A stretch of DNA of 14,265 bases, taken from positions 1-14,265 of the forward strand of contig CABVDL010000069.1 in assembly GCA_902497035.1 (NCBI GenBank), written 5' to 3'. The notes under the pieces were generated by a model that worked only from the letters and a program-made list of their open reading frames with translations, searched no databases and was not told the origin of the DNA. Below are positions 7,573-14,198 of the stretch, piece by piece (position 1 is the first letter of the stretch; the number at the start of each line of letters is the position of its first letter). This stretch comes from an uncultured Prevotella sp. (GTDB taxonomy: Bacteria; Bacteroidota; Bacteroidia; Bacteroidales; Bacteroidaceae). Both the position numbers and the translations under genes were made by a program.

Positions 7573-9075
7573 CTATTCACCGTATTTTTCCCCAAACCGG
7601 ATGGCCTCGTAGGTGTAGAGGTCGGCCGTGCGCCATCCGTCCCAACCGATGCCGGCCTTGTCCTGCGCGCAATGGCCGAGAAACTCATCTTTGGTCCAGT
7701 TGACCTCATCGGCGACCTGCGGCAGGAAGGTGCCACTGCGGTACCCCTTGCGCATATAGATGCCCTGACGGCCATAATGAAACTCACTGATATCGTGAAT
7801 GCGGTGGAGCGGTGTCAACACACTGACCTCCACCGCCAGGCCAGGCAGCTCGTCAGCCTTGAGCGGCGGGAAGCGCGGGTCGTCATAGGCCGCGGCCTTC
7901 GCCATCTCACGCGTAATCTCACCAAGCGTTACATCCTCGCCAAAATGGCCTATGCAGCCGCGCAGTCGGCCGTGTCTGGTCAGTGTGACAAATACGCCGC
8001 ATTTCACGCCAAACACCTTGGCAGGCCTCACCTCGCGCTGCTGATTGGCCGGTGAGATGGCGTTCCACACCACGTTGAGCAGCTGCCGCTTGTCGTCAGC
8101 GGTCAGTACGAAGTCCTGGGACGCTGAACGCCCGGCTGCTTCAGCTTCGTGCCCCGTCTCGCTGTTCTCGCGCCACAACACGAAGGCGTGGTAACCCACC
8201 ACCTCGTCCTTGCCGCCGTAGGGCGAGTCGCCTGAGTTGCGGTAGGCCACATGCCGCAGCCGGAGACCGGGTGCCATCTGACCGGCGGCACTGTCGCCTG
8301 CCAGCAGGAGCAGCACGTCAATGGCACAGGCACCGCACGCGCTGGTGGACAGATTGCGCAGGCCGAGTGACCCGTTCTTGTGCTGTGCCGCAATGAAGTC
8401 GCGCAGACTGCCTGACCGCAGCCCCTCAGCCATGTTGCCGTCGGCAACAAGTGCGTCGGCATAACTCGGATAGTGGCTGAAGTCACTGCTGATGACAAAC
8501 AGATTGCGCGCATTGAAATAAGGACGCAGCGCGTCGGCAATCTCCGTGAGCTGCGACAGCCGTTCCGTGCCGATGATAACTGGCACAATGGGCGGCACGT
8601 CTTGCAGACGGGTCTGCAGAAACGGCAGTTCCACCTCCAGACAATGCTCACGGTTGTGCGCCTCGGGCAGACAGCTGAACACAGAGCTGCTACGGATGAG
8701 CGCATCGCACAATGCCGTATCCACCGGCACGTCGCCTAACGGCGTACGGTAAGCGGTGAAAGCATTGTTGACCGAGGCCCCATCGACGTACGCATGGTGC
8801 GACGGCCCCAACAGGAAGATGTGGTCGTAACGGGCATCAGACGGCAGGCGCATAAAGGCTGAGGCCGCCACAGCACCCGAGAACACATATCCGGCATGCG
8901 GCACGATGACAGCCTGAACCACAGACTGGCCACCCTGGCCGGCAATAGTGTCGGCCGACAGCGGAGCCAGCCGTCCGGCCTCAGCCATGCAGCGCGCGAT
9001 GTCGGCCCTGAGGCCGTTGGCGTCGCGCTCATAAAACTGTCCCGCCACGGCGGGACGACGAATGTTCTGAGCCAT
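7573..9075 (-). CDS. Fused AmmeMemoRadiSam proteins B (Memo) and A (AMMECR1)
   Basis: Starting at the ATG at 9075 gives 500 residues. Residues 1-300 are a Memo domain, beginning RRPAVAGQFYERD, with the metal-ligand histidines in VPHAGY (H60) and GPSHH (H93/H94), SSDFSHY (D198, H201) and SACGAC (C247, C250). Human MEMO1 uses equivalent His, His and Cys residues to bind metal. After a short linker, residues about 321-500 are AMMECR1, with its signature LRGCIG at 371-376. The two are usually separate genes, so the fusion shows that they act together, with the downstream radical SAM enzyme. The start was chosen because the Memo family begins at RxPAVAGxFY and a GGAGG sits 7 nt upstream. An ATG at 9165 would add 30 residues with a hydrophobic stretch and overlaps the upstream stop as ATGA. 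The molecular function of the set is not established. Confidence 0.9.
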   Translation of the reverse strand: MAQNIRRPAVAGQFYERDANGLRADIARCMAEAGRLAPLSADTIAGQGGQSVVQAVIVPHAGYVFSGAVAASAFMRLPSDARYDHIFLLGPSHHAYVDGASVNNAFTAYRTPLGDVPVDTALCDALIRSSSVFSCLPEAHNREHCLEVELPFLQTRLQDVPPIVPVIIGTERLSQLTEIADALRPYFNARNLFVISSDFSHYPSYADALVADGNMAEGLRSGSLRDFIAAQHKNGSLGLRNLSTSACGACAIDVLLLLAGDSAAGQMAPGLRLRHVAYRNSGDSPYGGKDEVVGYHAFVLWRENSETGHEAEAAGRSASQDFVLTADDKRQLLNVVWNAISPANQQREVRPAKVFGVKCGVFVTLTRHGRLRGCIGHFGEDVTLGEITREMAKAAAYDDPRFPPLKADELPGLAVEVSVLTPLHRIHDISEFHYGRQGIYMRKGYRSGTFLPQVADEVNWTKDEFLGHCAQDKAGIGWDGWRTADLYTYEAIRFGEKYGE

Positions 9076-9082
9076 TGTTTTT

Positions 9083-9087
9083 CCTCC
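9083..9087 (-). promoter_or_regulatory. Shine-Dalgarno GGAGG fixing the Memo-AMMECR1 start at 9075
   Basis: On the minus strand GGAGG is followed by AAAAACA and then ATG, an ideal 7-nt spacing. Strong Shine-Dalgarno sites are uncommon in Bacteroidota, so this is good support for the internal ATG over the one at 9165. Confidence 0.6.
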
Positions 9088-9161
9088 AATAAGTAAAAGA
9101 GACTGTATCAGAAGTCCGAAAGTAATTTCCGCTATAGCCTCGCGACAATAGTTGCCCGTCC

Positions 9162-9791
9162 TCATTGTACGGGCTCAAGAGTGATAATCTCATCGGGAAT
9201 ATGCTGCGTGTCCACCTCAATCGATGTTTCCGGCAGACGGTGGATGTTCGGGATGTCGGCCGCCACCTCGTCGATGGTCTCCTGCACGTCGTAGCCTCTC
9301 CCGCCCTCACGGAAGTGCATGAGTATCTTCAGGCTGGGATGCTTGAGGCGGCCGATTATCTCCTGCGCCTCAGCCGACGAGATGGTGTAGTAGCCGGCGC
9401 AGGGCAACAGAACTACATCGGCTTGGCTGAAGAACGCATATTCCTCGGCAGTAGGCAACCGGCCAAGGTCTCCGAGATGGCAAGCCGTAAGCCCGCCGAA
9501 ATCGACCACCGTGATGTCGCTTTGTCCGCGGTGGTCACCGTTGTGATGGTCGTGCGGCACGGTGAGCTTGCGCATGGTGAATGCCGGCCTCTTGCCGGTG
9601 CCTCGCACCAGCTCCGCAGCATTGTGGTCGGCATGCTGATGGGAACACGACACGACATCGGCCTCCAGCCCGCGGGGCAGCTTGAGGCCCGGCACACTGC
9701 CGTCGCAGTAAGGGTCAAAAATGATGGAGCTGGACTGCGACTCCACTTTGAAACAACTGTGTCCGTAGTAGGTGATTTTGACTTTCGACAT
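9162..9791 (-). CDS. Metallo-beta-lactamase-fold hydrolase (UlaG/UPF0173-like, COG2220 type)
   Basis: The 209-residue protein starts KVKITYYGHSCFKVES, the opening of the UlaG/UPF0173 branch of the metallo-beta-lactamase fold. The metal motif HxHxDH is H51-Q-H53-A-D55-H56. Further likely ligands or fold markers are H105 and D108 in ACHLGDLG and H159 in ILMHF. A His-rich stretch, VPHDHHNGDH (78-87), is an insertion near the active site. No signal peptide is seen, so it is cytoplasmic. Members include lactonases and phosphoesterases, and substrate cannot be named here. It is the first gene of the minus-strand operon with the fused Memo-AMMECR1 gene and the radical SAM gene; its stop is 86 bp before the chosen Memo start and no promoter is seen between. 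Its linkage suggests it belongs to the same pathway. Confidence 0.88.
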   Translation of the reverse strand: MSKVKITYYGHSCFKVESQSSSIIFDPYCDGSVPGLKLPRGLEADVVSCSHQHADHNAAELVRGTGKRPAFTMRKLTVPHDHHNGDHRGQSDITVVDFGGLTACHLGDLGRLPTAEEYAFFSQADVVLLPCAGYYTISSAEAQEIIGRLKHPSLKILMHFREGGRGYDVQETIDEVAADIPNIHRLPETSIEVDTQHIPDEIITLEPVQ

Positions 9792-9820
9792 GGCTTAATC
9801 CTTTCTTTGCTTATTTGTAA

Positions 9821-9828
9821 CAAAGATA
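9821..9828 (-). promoter_or_regulatory. Bacteroidota -7 promoter element for the MBL/AmmeMemoRadiSam operon
   Basis: On the minus strand this reads TATCTTTG, matching TAnnTTTG, 29 bp before the ATG at 9791. A TTTG (9841-9844, minus) lies 12 bp further upstream, nearer than a standard -33 box. Confidence 0.55.
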
Positions 9829-9870
9829 AGAGAAAAATCTCAAATCGTGTGCTTTTTTATCATTTTTTAC

Positions 9871-9910
9871 ATCGCGTTTCTTCATAATTAATTGCGTTTC
9901 TTCATAATTT
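9871..9910. repeat. Two tandem 20-bp repeats in the divergent promoter region
   Basis: Bases 9871-9890 and 9891-9910 are adjacent 20-bp copies sharing 18 of 20 bases; the common core is GCGTTTCTTCATAATT. The second copy supplies the TTG (9892-9894) that acts as -33 box for the gene at 9960, where the first copy has TCG. The repeat sits between two divergent promoters and could be a duplicated regulator site, two helical turns apart. Confidence 0.7.
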
Positions 9911-9922
9911 GATGTAACTTTG
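9892..9922 (+). promoter_or_regulatory. Bacteroidota promoter (-33 and -7) for the SGNH hydrolase gene
   Basis: TTG at 9892-9894, a 20-bp spacer, then TAACTTTG at 9915-9922 is the best full match in the window to the Bacteroidota -33/-7 promoter. It ends 37 bp before the ATG at 9960. Confidence 0.65.
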
Positions 9923-9959
9923 CAAGAAACAGTCCTTTCATTTAATCACATACTAAGAT

Positions 9960-11033
9960 ATGAAACATCTGCTTGTCTTTCTTCTGTTATGCCTTAGCCA
10001 GCTGCCGCTCAACGCGCAGACCCGCTACGTTGACCTGCTCAGCTTTGACCTCTTAGGCAAGGCCACCACGCAGACCCTCACTCCCTACGACCGTCTGCCC
10101 GACACCCTGCAGCACCGCATACGCAAGCCCCTGTGGGACCTCAGCCGCAACACGGCCGGCCTTTCGGTGAGGTTCCGCAGCAACAGCACCGCCATCAGCC
10201 TGCGCTGGGAAAACCTCAACGGCTTCCACATGGACCACATGGCCGACACCGGCGTGCGCGGCTTCGACCTCTACGCCCGCCAGGCCGACGGCAGCTGGCA
10301 TTTTGCAGGCGTGGCCAGGGTGCGCAACGGAAAGGAGGGCCGCTCGACGATCGTGAGGAATATGACGCCCGAATGGCGCGAGTTCATGCTTTTCCTGCCG
10401 CTCTACGACGGCGTGGTGAGGGCGGAGATAGGCATCGACTCGACCGCCGCCATCAAGAAGGCGCAAGCCGACGACCCGGTGAGGCGCAGCCCCATCGTGT
10501 TCTACGGCACCAGCATCCTACAGGGCGGCTGCGCCTCACGGCCCGGCATGGCCTACACCAACATCCTGCAGCGACGCCTTCACCGCGAGTGCATCAACTT
10601 AGGCTTCAGCGGCAACGGCCTGCTCGACCTTGACGTGGCACGTGTCATGGCCAAAGTCAACGCCGGAGCGTTTGTGCTTGACTTCGTACCCAACGCCACC
10701 GTGCAGCAGATGCGCGACAGCATGATGACTTTCTACCAGATTATCCGCAATGCCCACCCTTCCACGCCCATTCTCTTTGTCCACGACCCGCTGTTCAGCA
10801 TCATGCCCTACAACCAGGACATGCGAAAAGAGGTCACGGAGAAAAACGCCACCGTCGACTCCATCTTCACGGTCATCAGGAGGCGCGACCGCCACGTCGA
10901 GATGCTGCAAGGCACCGACCGCCTGAGCGACGACGGCGAGATGTTTGTCGATGGCATCCATCTCACCGACCTCGGAATGATGCGGTGGGCCAACCTGCTC
11001 GAGCCGGTGCTCAGACGGCTCACCGGCATTTAA
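9960..11033 (+). CDS. Exported SGNH/GDSL hydrolase with N-terminal GxDLY domain
   Basis: The 357-residue protein has a signal peptide (1-20, ending NAQ before TRY), so it is exported. Residues about 22-170 are the GxDLY beta-sandwich domain, with the naming motif in GVRGFDLY (98-105). Residues 175-357 are an SGNH hydrolase: nucleophile S185 in FYGTSILQGG, the glycine block NLGFSGNG (213-220), a probable block III Asn in DFVPNA (N245), and the Asp-His pair D331/H334 in DGIHLTDLG. Members of this Bacteroidota-rich family are expected to be carbohydrate or lipid esterases; the substrate is not evident. It has its own promoter with a tandem repeat upstream and converges with the GH31 glycosidase, so the two exported enzymes might act on the same glycan, although no transport genes are present to support this. 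Confidence 0.9.
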   Translation: MKHLLVFLLLCLSQLPLNAQTRYVDLLSFDLLGKATTQTLTPYDRLPDTLQHRIRKPLWDLSRNTAGLSVRFRSNSTAISLRWENLNGFHMDHMADTGVRGFDLYARQADGSWHFAGVARVRNGKEGRSTIVRNMTPEWREFMLFLPLYDGVVRAEIGIDSTAAIKKAQADDPVRRSPIVFYGTSILQGGCASRPGMAYTNILQRRLHRECINLGFSGNGLLDLDVARVMAKVNAGAFVLDFVPNATVQQMRDSMMTFYQIIRNAHPSTPILFVHDPLFSIMPYNQDMRKEVTEKNATVDSIFTVIRRRDRHVEMLQGTDRLSDDGEMFVDGIHLTDLGMMRWANLLEPVLRRLTGI

Positions 11034-11070
11034 GCCATATCTCAACAGGGCATTGCCCGGTTTCAGTGTA

Positions 11071-11093
11071 GTGGCCGGCCTGGTGCCGGCCAC
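11071..11093 (-). repeat. GC-rich palindromic repeat, copy 1
   Basis: GTGGCCGGC, the loop CTGGT, then GCCGGCCAC: a 9-bp perfect stem with 5-nt loop. It lies in the left arm of the large inverted repeat, in the opposite orientation to copies 2 and 3, 37 bp after the hydrolase stop. Confidence 0.8.
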
Positions 11094-11290
11094 CAGCCGC
11101 CGGTGATGTATGCCTGTCTCCATCTGCTAAATTAGCGTAAACGCGACCTCCCTGTTAGCTCACGCAGACCTCGCTGACAGCGCAGAGGCGGGCGTCAATG
11201 AAACCTTCGCTATCTGCGTGAGAAACCTATACAGCGCTTACGCTAATCCCGCTGATGCGCGGGGAAATGCCTTACCAAGGGCTGGTGGCC

Positions 11291-11313
11291 GGCACCAGGC
11301 CGGCCACTACACT
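11291..11313 (+). repeat. GC-rich palindromic repeat region, copy 2 (stem core begins at 11285)
   Basis: Copy 2 is GTGGCCGGC (11285-11293), the loop ACCAG (11294-11298), then GCCGGCCAC (11299-11307), followed by TACACT. It is the right arm of the large inverted repeat and is joined directly to the 19-bp tandem repeat. Confidence 0.75.
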
Positions 11314-11376
11314 GCCACCGGTGACGCACACTGCCACCATAGTCGCACACTGCCACCATAGTCGCACACCGACACA
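11306..11376. repeat. 19-bp tandem repeat, about 3.5 units
   Basis: The unit CGCACACTGCCACCATAGT occurs exactly at 11325-11343 and 11344-11362. A degenerate unit precedes it, so that ACACTGCCACC recurs at 11309, 11328 and 11347, and a partial unit follows (CGCACACCGACAC). A period of 19 is not a multiple of three, so it is not coding. The first unit merges into the end of palindromic repeat copy 2. Confidence 0.75.
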
Positions 11377-11420
11377 TTCTTCATCGGCTGCGCCGTTATT
11401 ATCCGCTGCGGCACTCTTGT

Positions 11421-11447
11421 GCGAAGCCGATTGGCTTGCTTTTGTTT
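11421..11447 (+). terminator. Possible weak terminator hairpin
   Basis: AAGCC (11424-11428), GATT, GGCTT (11433-11437), extended by GC/GC past one bulged base, is followed by TTTTGTTT. It could end plus-strand transcription coming through the gap about 390 bp after the hydrolase gene. The stem is short, so this is tentative. Confidence 0.25.
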
Positions 11448-11469
11448 ACTATGTTACTATGTCTTTCCT

Positions 11470-13983
11470 TTACTCTGTCGCCTTGAGGAAAGCAGCCTTG
11501 ACCTCCGGCTTCAACTGTTGTTTGTCAAGTATGGCAGGCAGGTTATTATGAGCTGCGCGGAAGGCTGCCATCACCTCTCCGAACTTCTCCGGCCAGTAGG
11601 TGATCGTCCGTCCGGCACACTCCATGTTGGCCAGCTCATCTGTCAGCACGATACCGGCGTCGCGCACCTTTAGCTGATACACGTTCTGCCGGATGCGTCT
11701 CATCTGTCCGAGCTCGCCGCCGGCCACGCACTGCCGCTCATCGGGATAAGTGATTTCCACCGTCGTGGGCAGCGCGCAGTCAGTCGTACCGAGGTCTATC
11801 GTTGCCGAGAGCGTCATGCCGTCGTAGGCACATCCCACTTCCCGTCCGTTCACCCTCACCGACTCAGGCACCGTCGAGGCCACGAGCCTGACAAGACTGT
11901 GCCGTTGCTGCGCCATACCCGCGTAGCTGCCCTTGCGGCCCGCGATGACCACCGTCAGCGTGCGGCCCTCGCGCCTGGCCGACACAGCCGTCGTGGCGTA
12001 ATGGCCGGCATAGTCCTTGTCGTTGCCCTCGTCCTCATAGAGCGTGGCCTTCGACTCACCGCCCCTGGAGGGGAACACGGCAAATGTCACCGCATTGTTC
12101 CGGCCGTTGAGGTTTTTCAGCGTGTCGGCATAGAGCGGGATGATGGCCCCGGCCTTCACATACACCGGCATCTCGTCGATGTGGAACCCGCGGCTCACCG
12201 TCTGACCGCCACGCAGCAGCGTGCCCGACGACACCTCATACCAGTCGTTGCCCGACGGCAGCCACACCCTCTTCTCGGCCCGTCCGTCCTTCATCGGCTC
12301 CGTGACGGGATTGACCAGCATGTTGTCGCCGAACATATACTCGTTCTTCTCCGTGTAGGCCTCCTCGGCCTCAGGATAGTCGTAGTACATCGGGCGGCAC
12401 AGCGGCAGCGCGTCGTCATAGGTCCTGCGCGCCATGGTGTAGATGTAAGGCACCAGCTCATAGCGTGTCTTGATGATGTCGCGCAGCTCAGAGGTATAGT
12501 CGTGGCTGAAGGCCCACGGCTCCTTGTTCAGCCCCGAGTTCTTCGTCGAGTGGGTGCGCAGGATAGGACTGAACAGTCCGAACTGCATCCACCGCGTATA
12601 CAGCTCCGGGTCGATATGGTCGGCGTGCGTGTGGCCGCCGATGTCGTGACTCCAGTAGCTGTAAAGCACATTGGAGGCCGTAGCATTGAAGTAAGGCTGG
12701 AAGTCGAGCGACTTCCACGAGATGAAGGCGTCGCCCGAGAAGCCAATCTGATAGCGGTGGTTGCCCAGTCCACCCCAGCGGTGGTAGAGCATGGGGCGCG
12801 TGTTGCGGGTGCGCTCCATGTTGCTGAAGAACACGTAGTTGATCCACCACGTGTTGCTCAAGTGCTTGTACTTACGGTCGTTGAGCCACTGCTGCCAGTC
12901 AATCCACCAGAAATCGACGCCGGCCTGCTCCATGGGCTTGAGCACCTTGTCGAGCAGCGCCGTCATAAACCGCCTGTTGGACCCCTCGTAGGGAATGTCC
13001 TTGCGCTGCGTGGTGTCCATCCCCATATATTGCGCCACCTGCGGCCAGCGGTCCTCCCAGGTCTTGATGCCGTCGGCGGGATGCAGGTTCATCGTAACCT
13101 TCAGTCCCTGCTGCTTCACCCAGCCGAGGAAGCCCTCGGGCGACGGGAAGAGCGACCTGTTCCACGTATAGCCTGTCCAGCCTCCGCGTGGCGGCTGGTT
13201 GTAGTGCCAGTCCATATCCACCACCAGCACGTCGAGCGGAATGTCGTAGTCGCGGAAGTCCCTCACCAGCTGCCGCATCTCGTCGTCGGAGTAGCTCCAG
13301 TAGCGCGACCACCAGTAGCCGAAGGCATATTTCGGCGGCAGCGGCACCTTGCCCGAGAACACGGTGAAGTCGCGCAGCGCCTTCTTGTAGTCGTGTCCGT
13401 AGGCCATGAAATACCAGTCCTGCGCGTCAGCCGTGGTGTCACGCTCCGCCACCCACGGCCAGTCGCTGCGGTCGAAGAGGTAGCTGCGGGAGTCGTCGAT
13501 GAAGGTCCATCCGCTGCGCGACAGCAGTCCATCCTCGATGGGCATCGGTTTGCCGTCCCTGAGGTTGCCGTCGTAGCCGTCGAGCGTGCGGTAGGTACCC
13601 TTCAGGTTGGCCTCGTCCTTGAGTCCCGGGTGCCACGCAAACGGAGCCTTGCCCTTCTTGCCGGCCGAGACTATGGTCAGGTTGTCGGCGGTGAACCGGC
13701 CCGTGCCTTTCTTGTAGGTGATGACCATGGCACTGGTGCCAATCCTCACGCTCCTGGCGTTCTGGCTCGTCTTGAACGCCACGGGCGCATAGGTCCTGTT
13801 GACCGCCACCTGCGAGGGGGCGTCAACAAACTTGCCCTTGGGCGAATACTCCAGCCGCGCCACACCGTCGGTGATGAGGGTGATGCGCACGTGGTTGTCC
13901 TTGTAGGCCACATTGCCCTGCTGCGCATTGGCTGTCGTGCAGAGGACAAACAGCAATGTCAAGCTTACTGTCAGTTTTTTCAT
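11470..13983 (-). CDS. Exported glycoside hydrolase family 31 protein with DUF5110 domain
   Basis: The 837-residue protein has a signal peptide (1-20, ending ANA before QQG). It then has the GH31 N-terminal beta-sandwich (about 25-215), a TIM barrel from VPLPPKYAFGYWWSRYW (about 213-540), a C-terminal beta-sandwich, and a DUF5110 domain around 628-700 (TFAVFPSRGG, TLYEDEGNDKDY). The likely nucleophile is D362 in FWWIDWQQW, and the likely acid/base is D418 in GFSGDAFISW. HDIGGHTHADH (446-456) and PILRTHSTKN are further barrel landmarks. GH31 enzymes retain configuration and cleave alpha-linked glucosides, xylosides, galactosides or GalNAc. The DWQQ context instead of the common WxDMNE means the exact specificity cannot be given. 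A separate C-terminal region of about 100 residues (740-837) follows. It has its own promoter and no SusC/SusD neighbours. Confidence 0.93.
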   Translation of the reverse strand: MKKLTVSLTLLFVLCTTANAQQGNVAYKDNHVRITLITDGVARLEYSPKGKFVDAPSQVAVNRTYAPVAFKTSQNARSVRIGTSAMVITYKKGTGRFTADNLTIVSAGKKGKAPFAWHPGLKDEANLKGTYRTLDGYDGNLRDGKPMPIEDGLLSRSGWTFIDDSRSYLFDRSDWPWVAERDTTADAQDWYFMAYGHDYKKALRDFTVFSGKVPLPPKYAFGYWWSRYWSYSDDEMRQLVRDFRDYDIPLDVLVVDMDWHYNQPPRGGWTGYTWNRSLFPSPEGFLGWVKQQGLKVTMNLHPADGIKTWEDRWPQVAQYMGMDTTQRKDIPYEGSNRRFMTALLDKVLKPMEQAGVDFWWIDWQQWLNDRKYKHLSNTWWINYVFFSNMERTRNTRPMLYHRWGGLGNHRYQIGFSGDAFISWKSLDFQPYFNATASNVLYSYWSHDIGGHTHADHIDPELYTRWMQFGLFSPILRTHSTKNSGLNKEPWAFSHDYTSELRDIIKTRYELVPYIYTMARRTYDDALPLCRPMYYDYPEAEEAYTEKNEYMFGDNMLVNPVTEPMKDGRAEKRVWLPSGNDWYEVSSGTLLRGGQTVSRGFHIDEMPVYVKAGAIIPLYADTLKNLNGRNNAVTFAVFPSRGGESKATLYEDEGNDKDYAGHYATTAVSARREGRTLTVVIAGRKGSYAGMAQQRHSLVRLVASTVPESVRVNGREVGCAYDGMTLSATIDLGTTDCALPTTVEITYPDERQCVAGGELGQMRRIRQNVYQLKVRDAGIVLTDELANMECAGRTITYWPEKFGEVMAAFRAAHNNLPAILDKQQLKPEVKAAFLKATE

Positions 13984-14042
13984 TGGTTGACTAATTGGTT
14001 ATGGTTTTCAGTGTTGTTTGTCAGTGTTGTTTTTCAATGCTG

Positions 14043-14050
14043 CAAAGATA
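14043..14050 (-). promoter_or_regulatory. Bacteroidota -7 promoter element for the GH31 gene
   Basis: On the minus strand this is TATCTTTG, fitting TAnnTTTG, 59 bp before the ATG at 13983. The implied leader is about 50 nt and contains the direct repeat AACACTGA/AACACTGACA between the element and the gene (seen on the plus strand as TCAGTGTTGTTT twice, 14009-14020 and 14021-14033 region). Confidence 0.5.
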
Positions 14051-14120
14051 ATCATTTTTTCTGCAATTCCTCATACCCTGCCCTGTTTTTTTCAGCGTGG
14101 CGGACGGCACATGGTGGATG

Positions 14121-14143
14121 GTGGCCGGCACAAGGCCGGCCAC
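14121..14143 (+). repeat. GC-rich palindromic repeat, copy 3
   Basis: GTGGCCGGC (14121-14129), the loop ACAAG, then GCCGGCCAC (14135-14143), followed by TACACA. The stem is identical to copies 1 and 2; only the 5-nt loop differs. It lies upstream of the GH31 promoter, so the family is not tied only to gene ends. Confidence 0.8.
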
Positions 14144-14198
14144 TACACAAAAACCGGGGCCTACGATGTTGGGAAACACCGAAACCGTAATCATCGTG

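Larger units (their letters stand above)
11064..11314. repeat. Nested inverted repeat of about 251 bp with perfect 35-bp ends
   Basis: The outer arms 11064-11098 and 11280-11314 are perfect reverse complements over 35 bp. Then come 32-nt spacers of equal length on both sides with weaker pairing. The middle arms 11131-11144 and 11234-11247 match at 13 of 14 bases (core ATTAGCGTAA/TTACGCTAAT). Inner arms are 11159-11168 and 11213-11222 (CTCACGCAGA/TCTGCGTGAG, 10 of 10). No target-site duplication is seen at the ends. It could be a bidirectional terminator, a structured RNA, or a non-coding mobile or remnant element. Confidence 0.75.
11034..11469. other. 436-bp non-coding gap between convergent genes, dense in inverted and tandem repeats
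   Basis: No convincing gene is found here. The only open frame of note is low-complexity and reads through repeats. The stretch holds a 251-bp nested inverted repeat (11064-11314), a 19-bp tandem repeat (about 11306-11376) and small hairpins near 11383-11437. It separates the 3' ends of the SGNH hydrolase and GH31 genes. Confidence 0.8.

Noticed and set aside
11064..11314. Insertion sequence with terminal inverted repeats
   Set aside because: No transposase frame fits in 251 bp and no target-site duplication is seen; kept as a nested repeat rather than a mobile element call.
11255..11551. 98-codon plus-strand frame across the gap
   Set aside because: It reads through the palindromic and tandem repeats and into the antisense of the GH31 gene end; no family resemblance.
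9960..13983. Polysaccharide utilisation locus
   Set aside because: An SGNH hydrolase and a GH31 enzyme are adjacent, but they are convergent with separate promoters and there is no SusC, SusD or dedicated regulator in the window.
11899..14190. Very long plus-strand open frame (763 codons) opposite the GH31 gene
   Set aside because: It mirrors the GC-rich GH31 coding sequence, has no recognisable domain, is rich in Arg, His and Val as antisense shadows are, and crosses the GH31 promoter and palindromic repeat copy 3.
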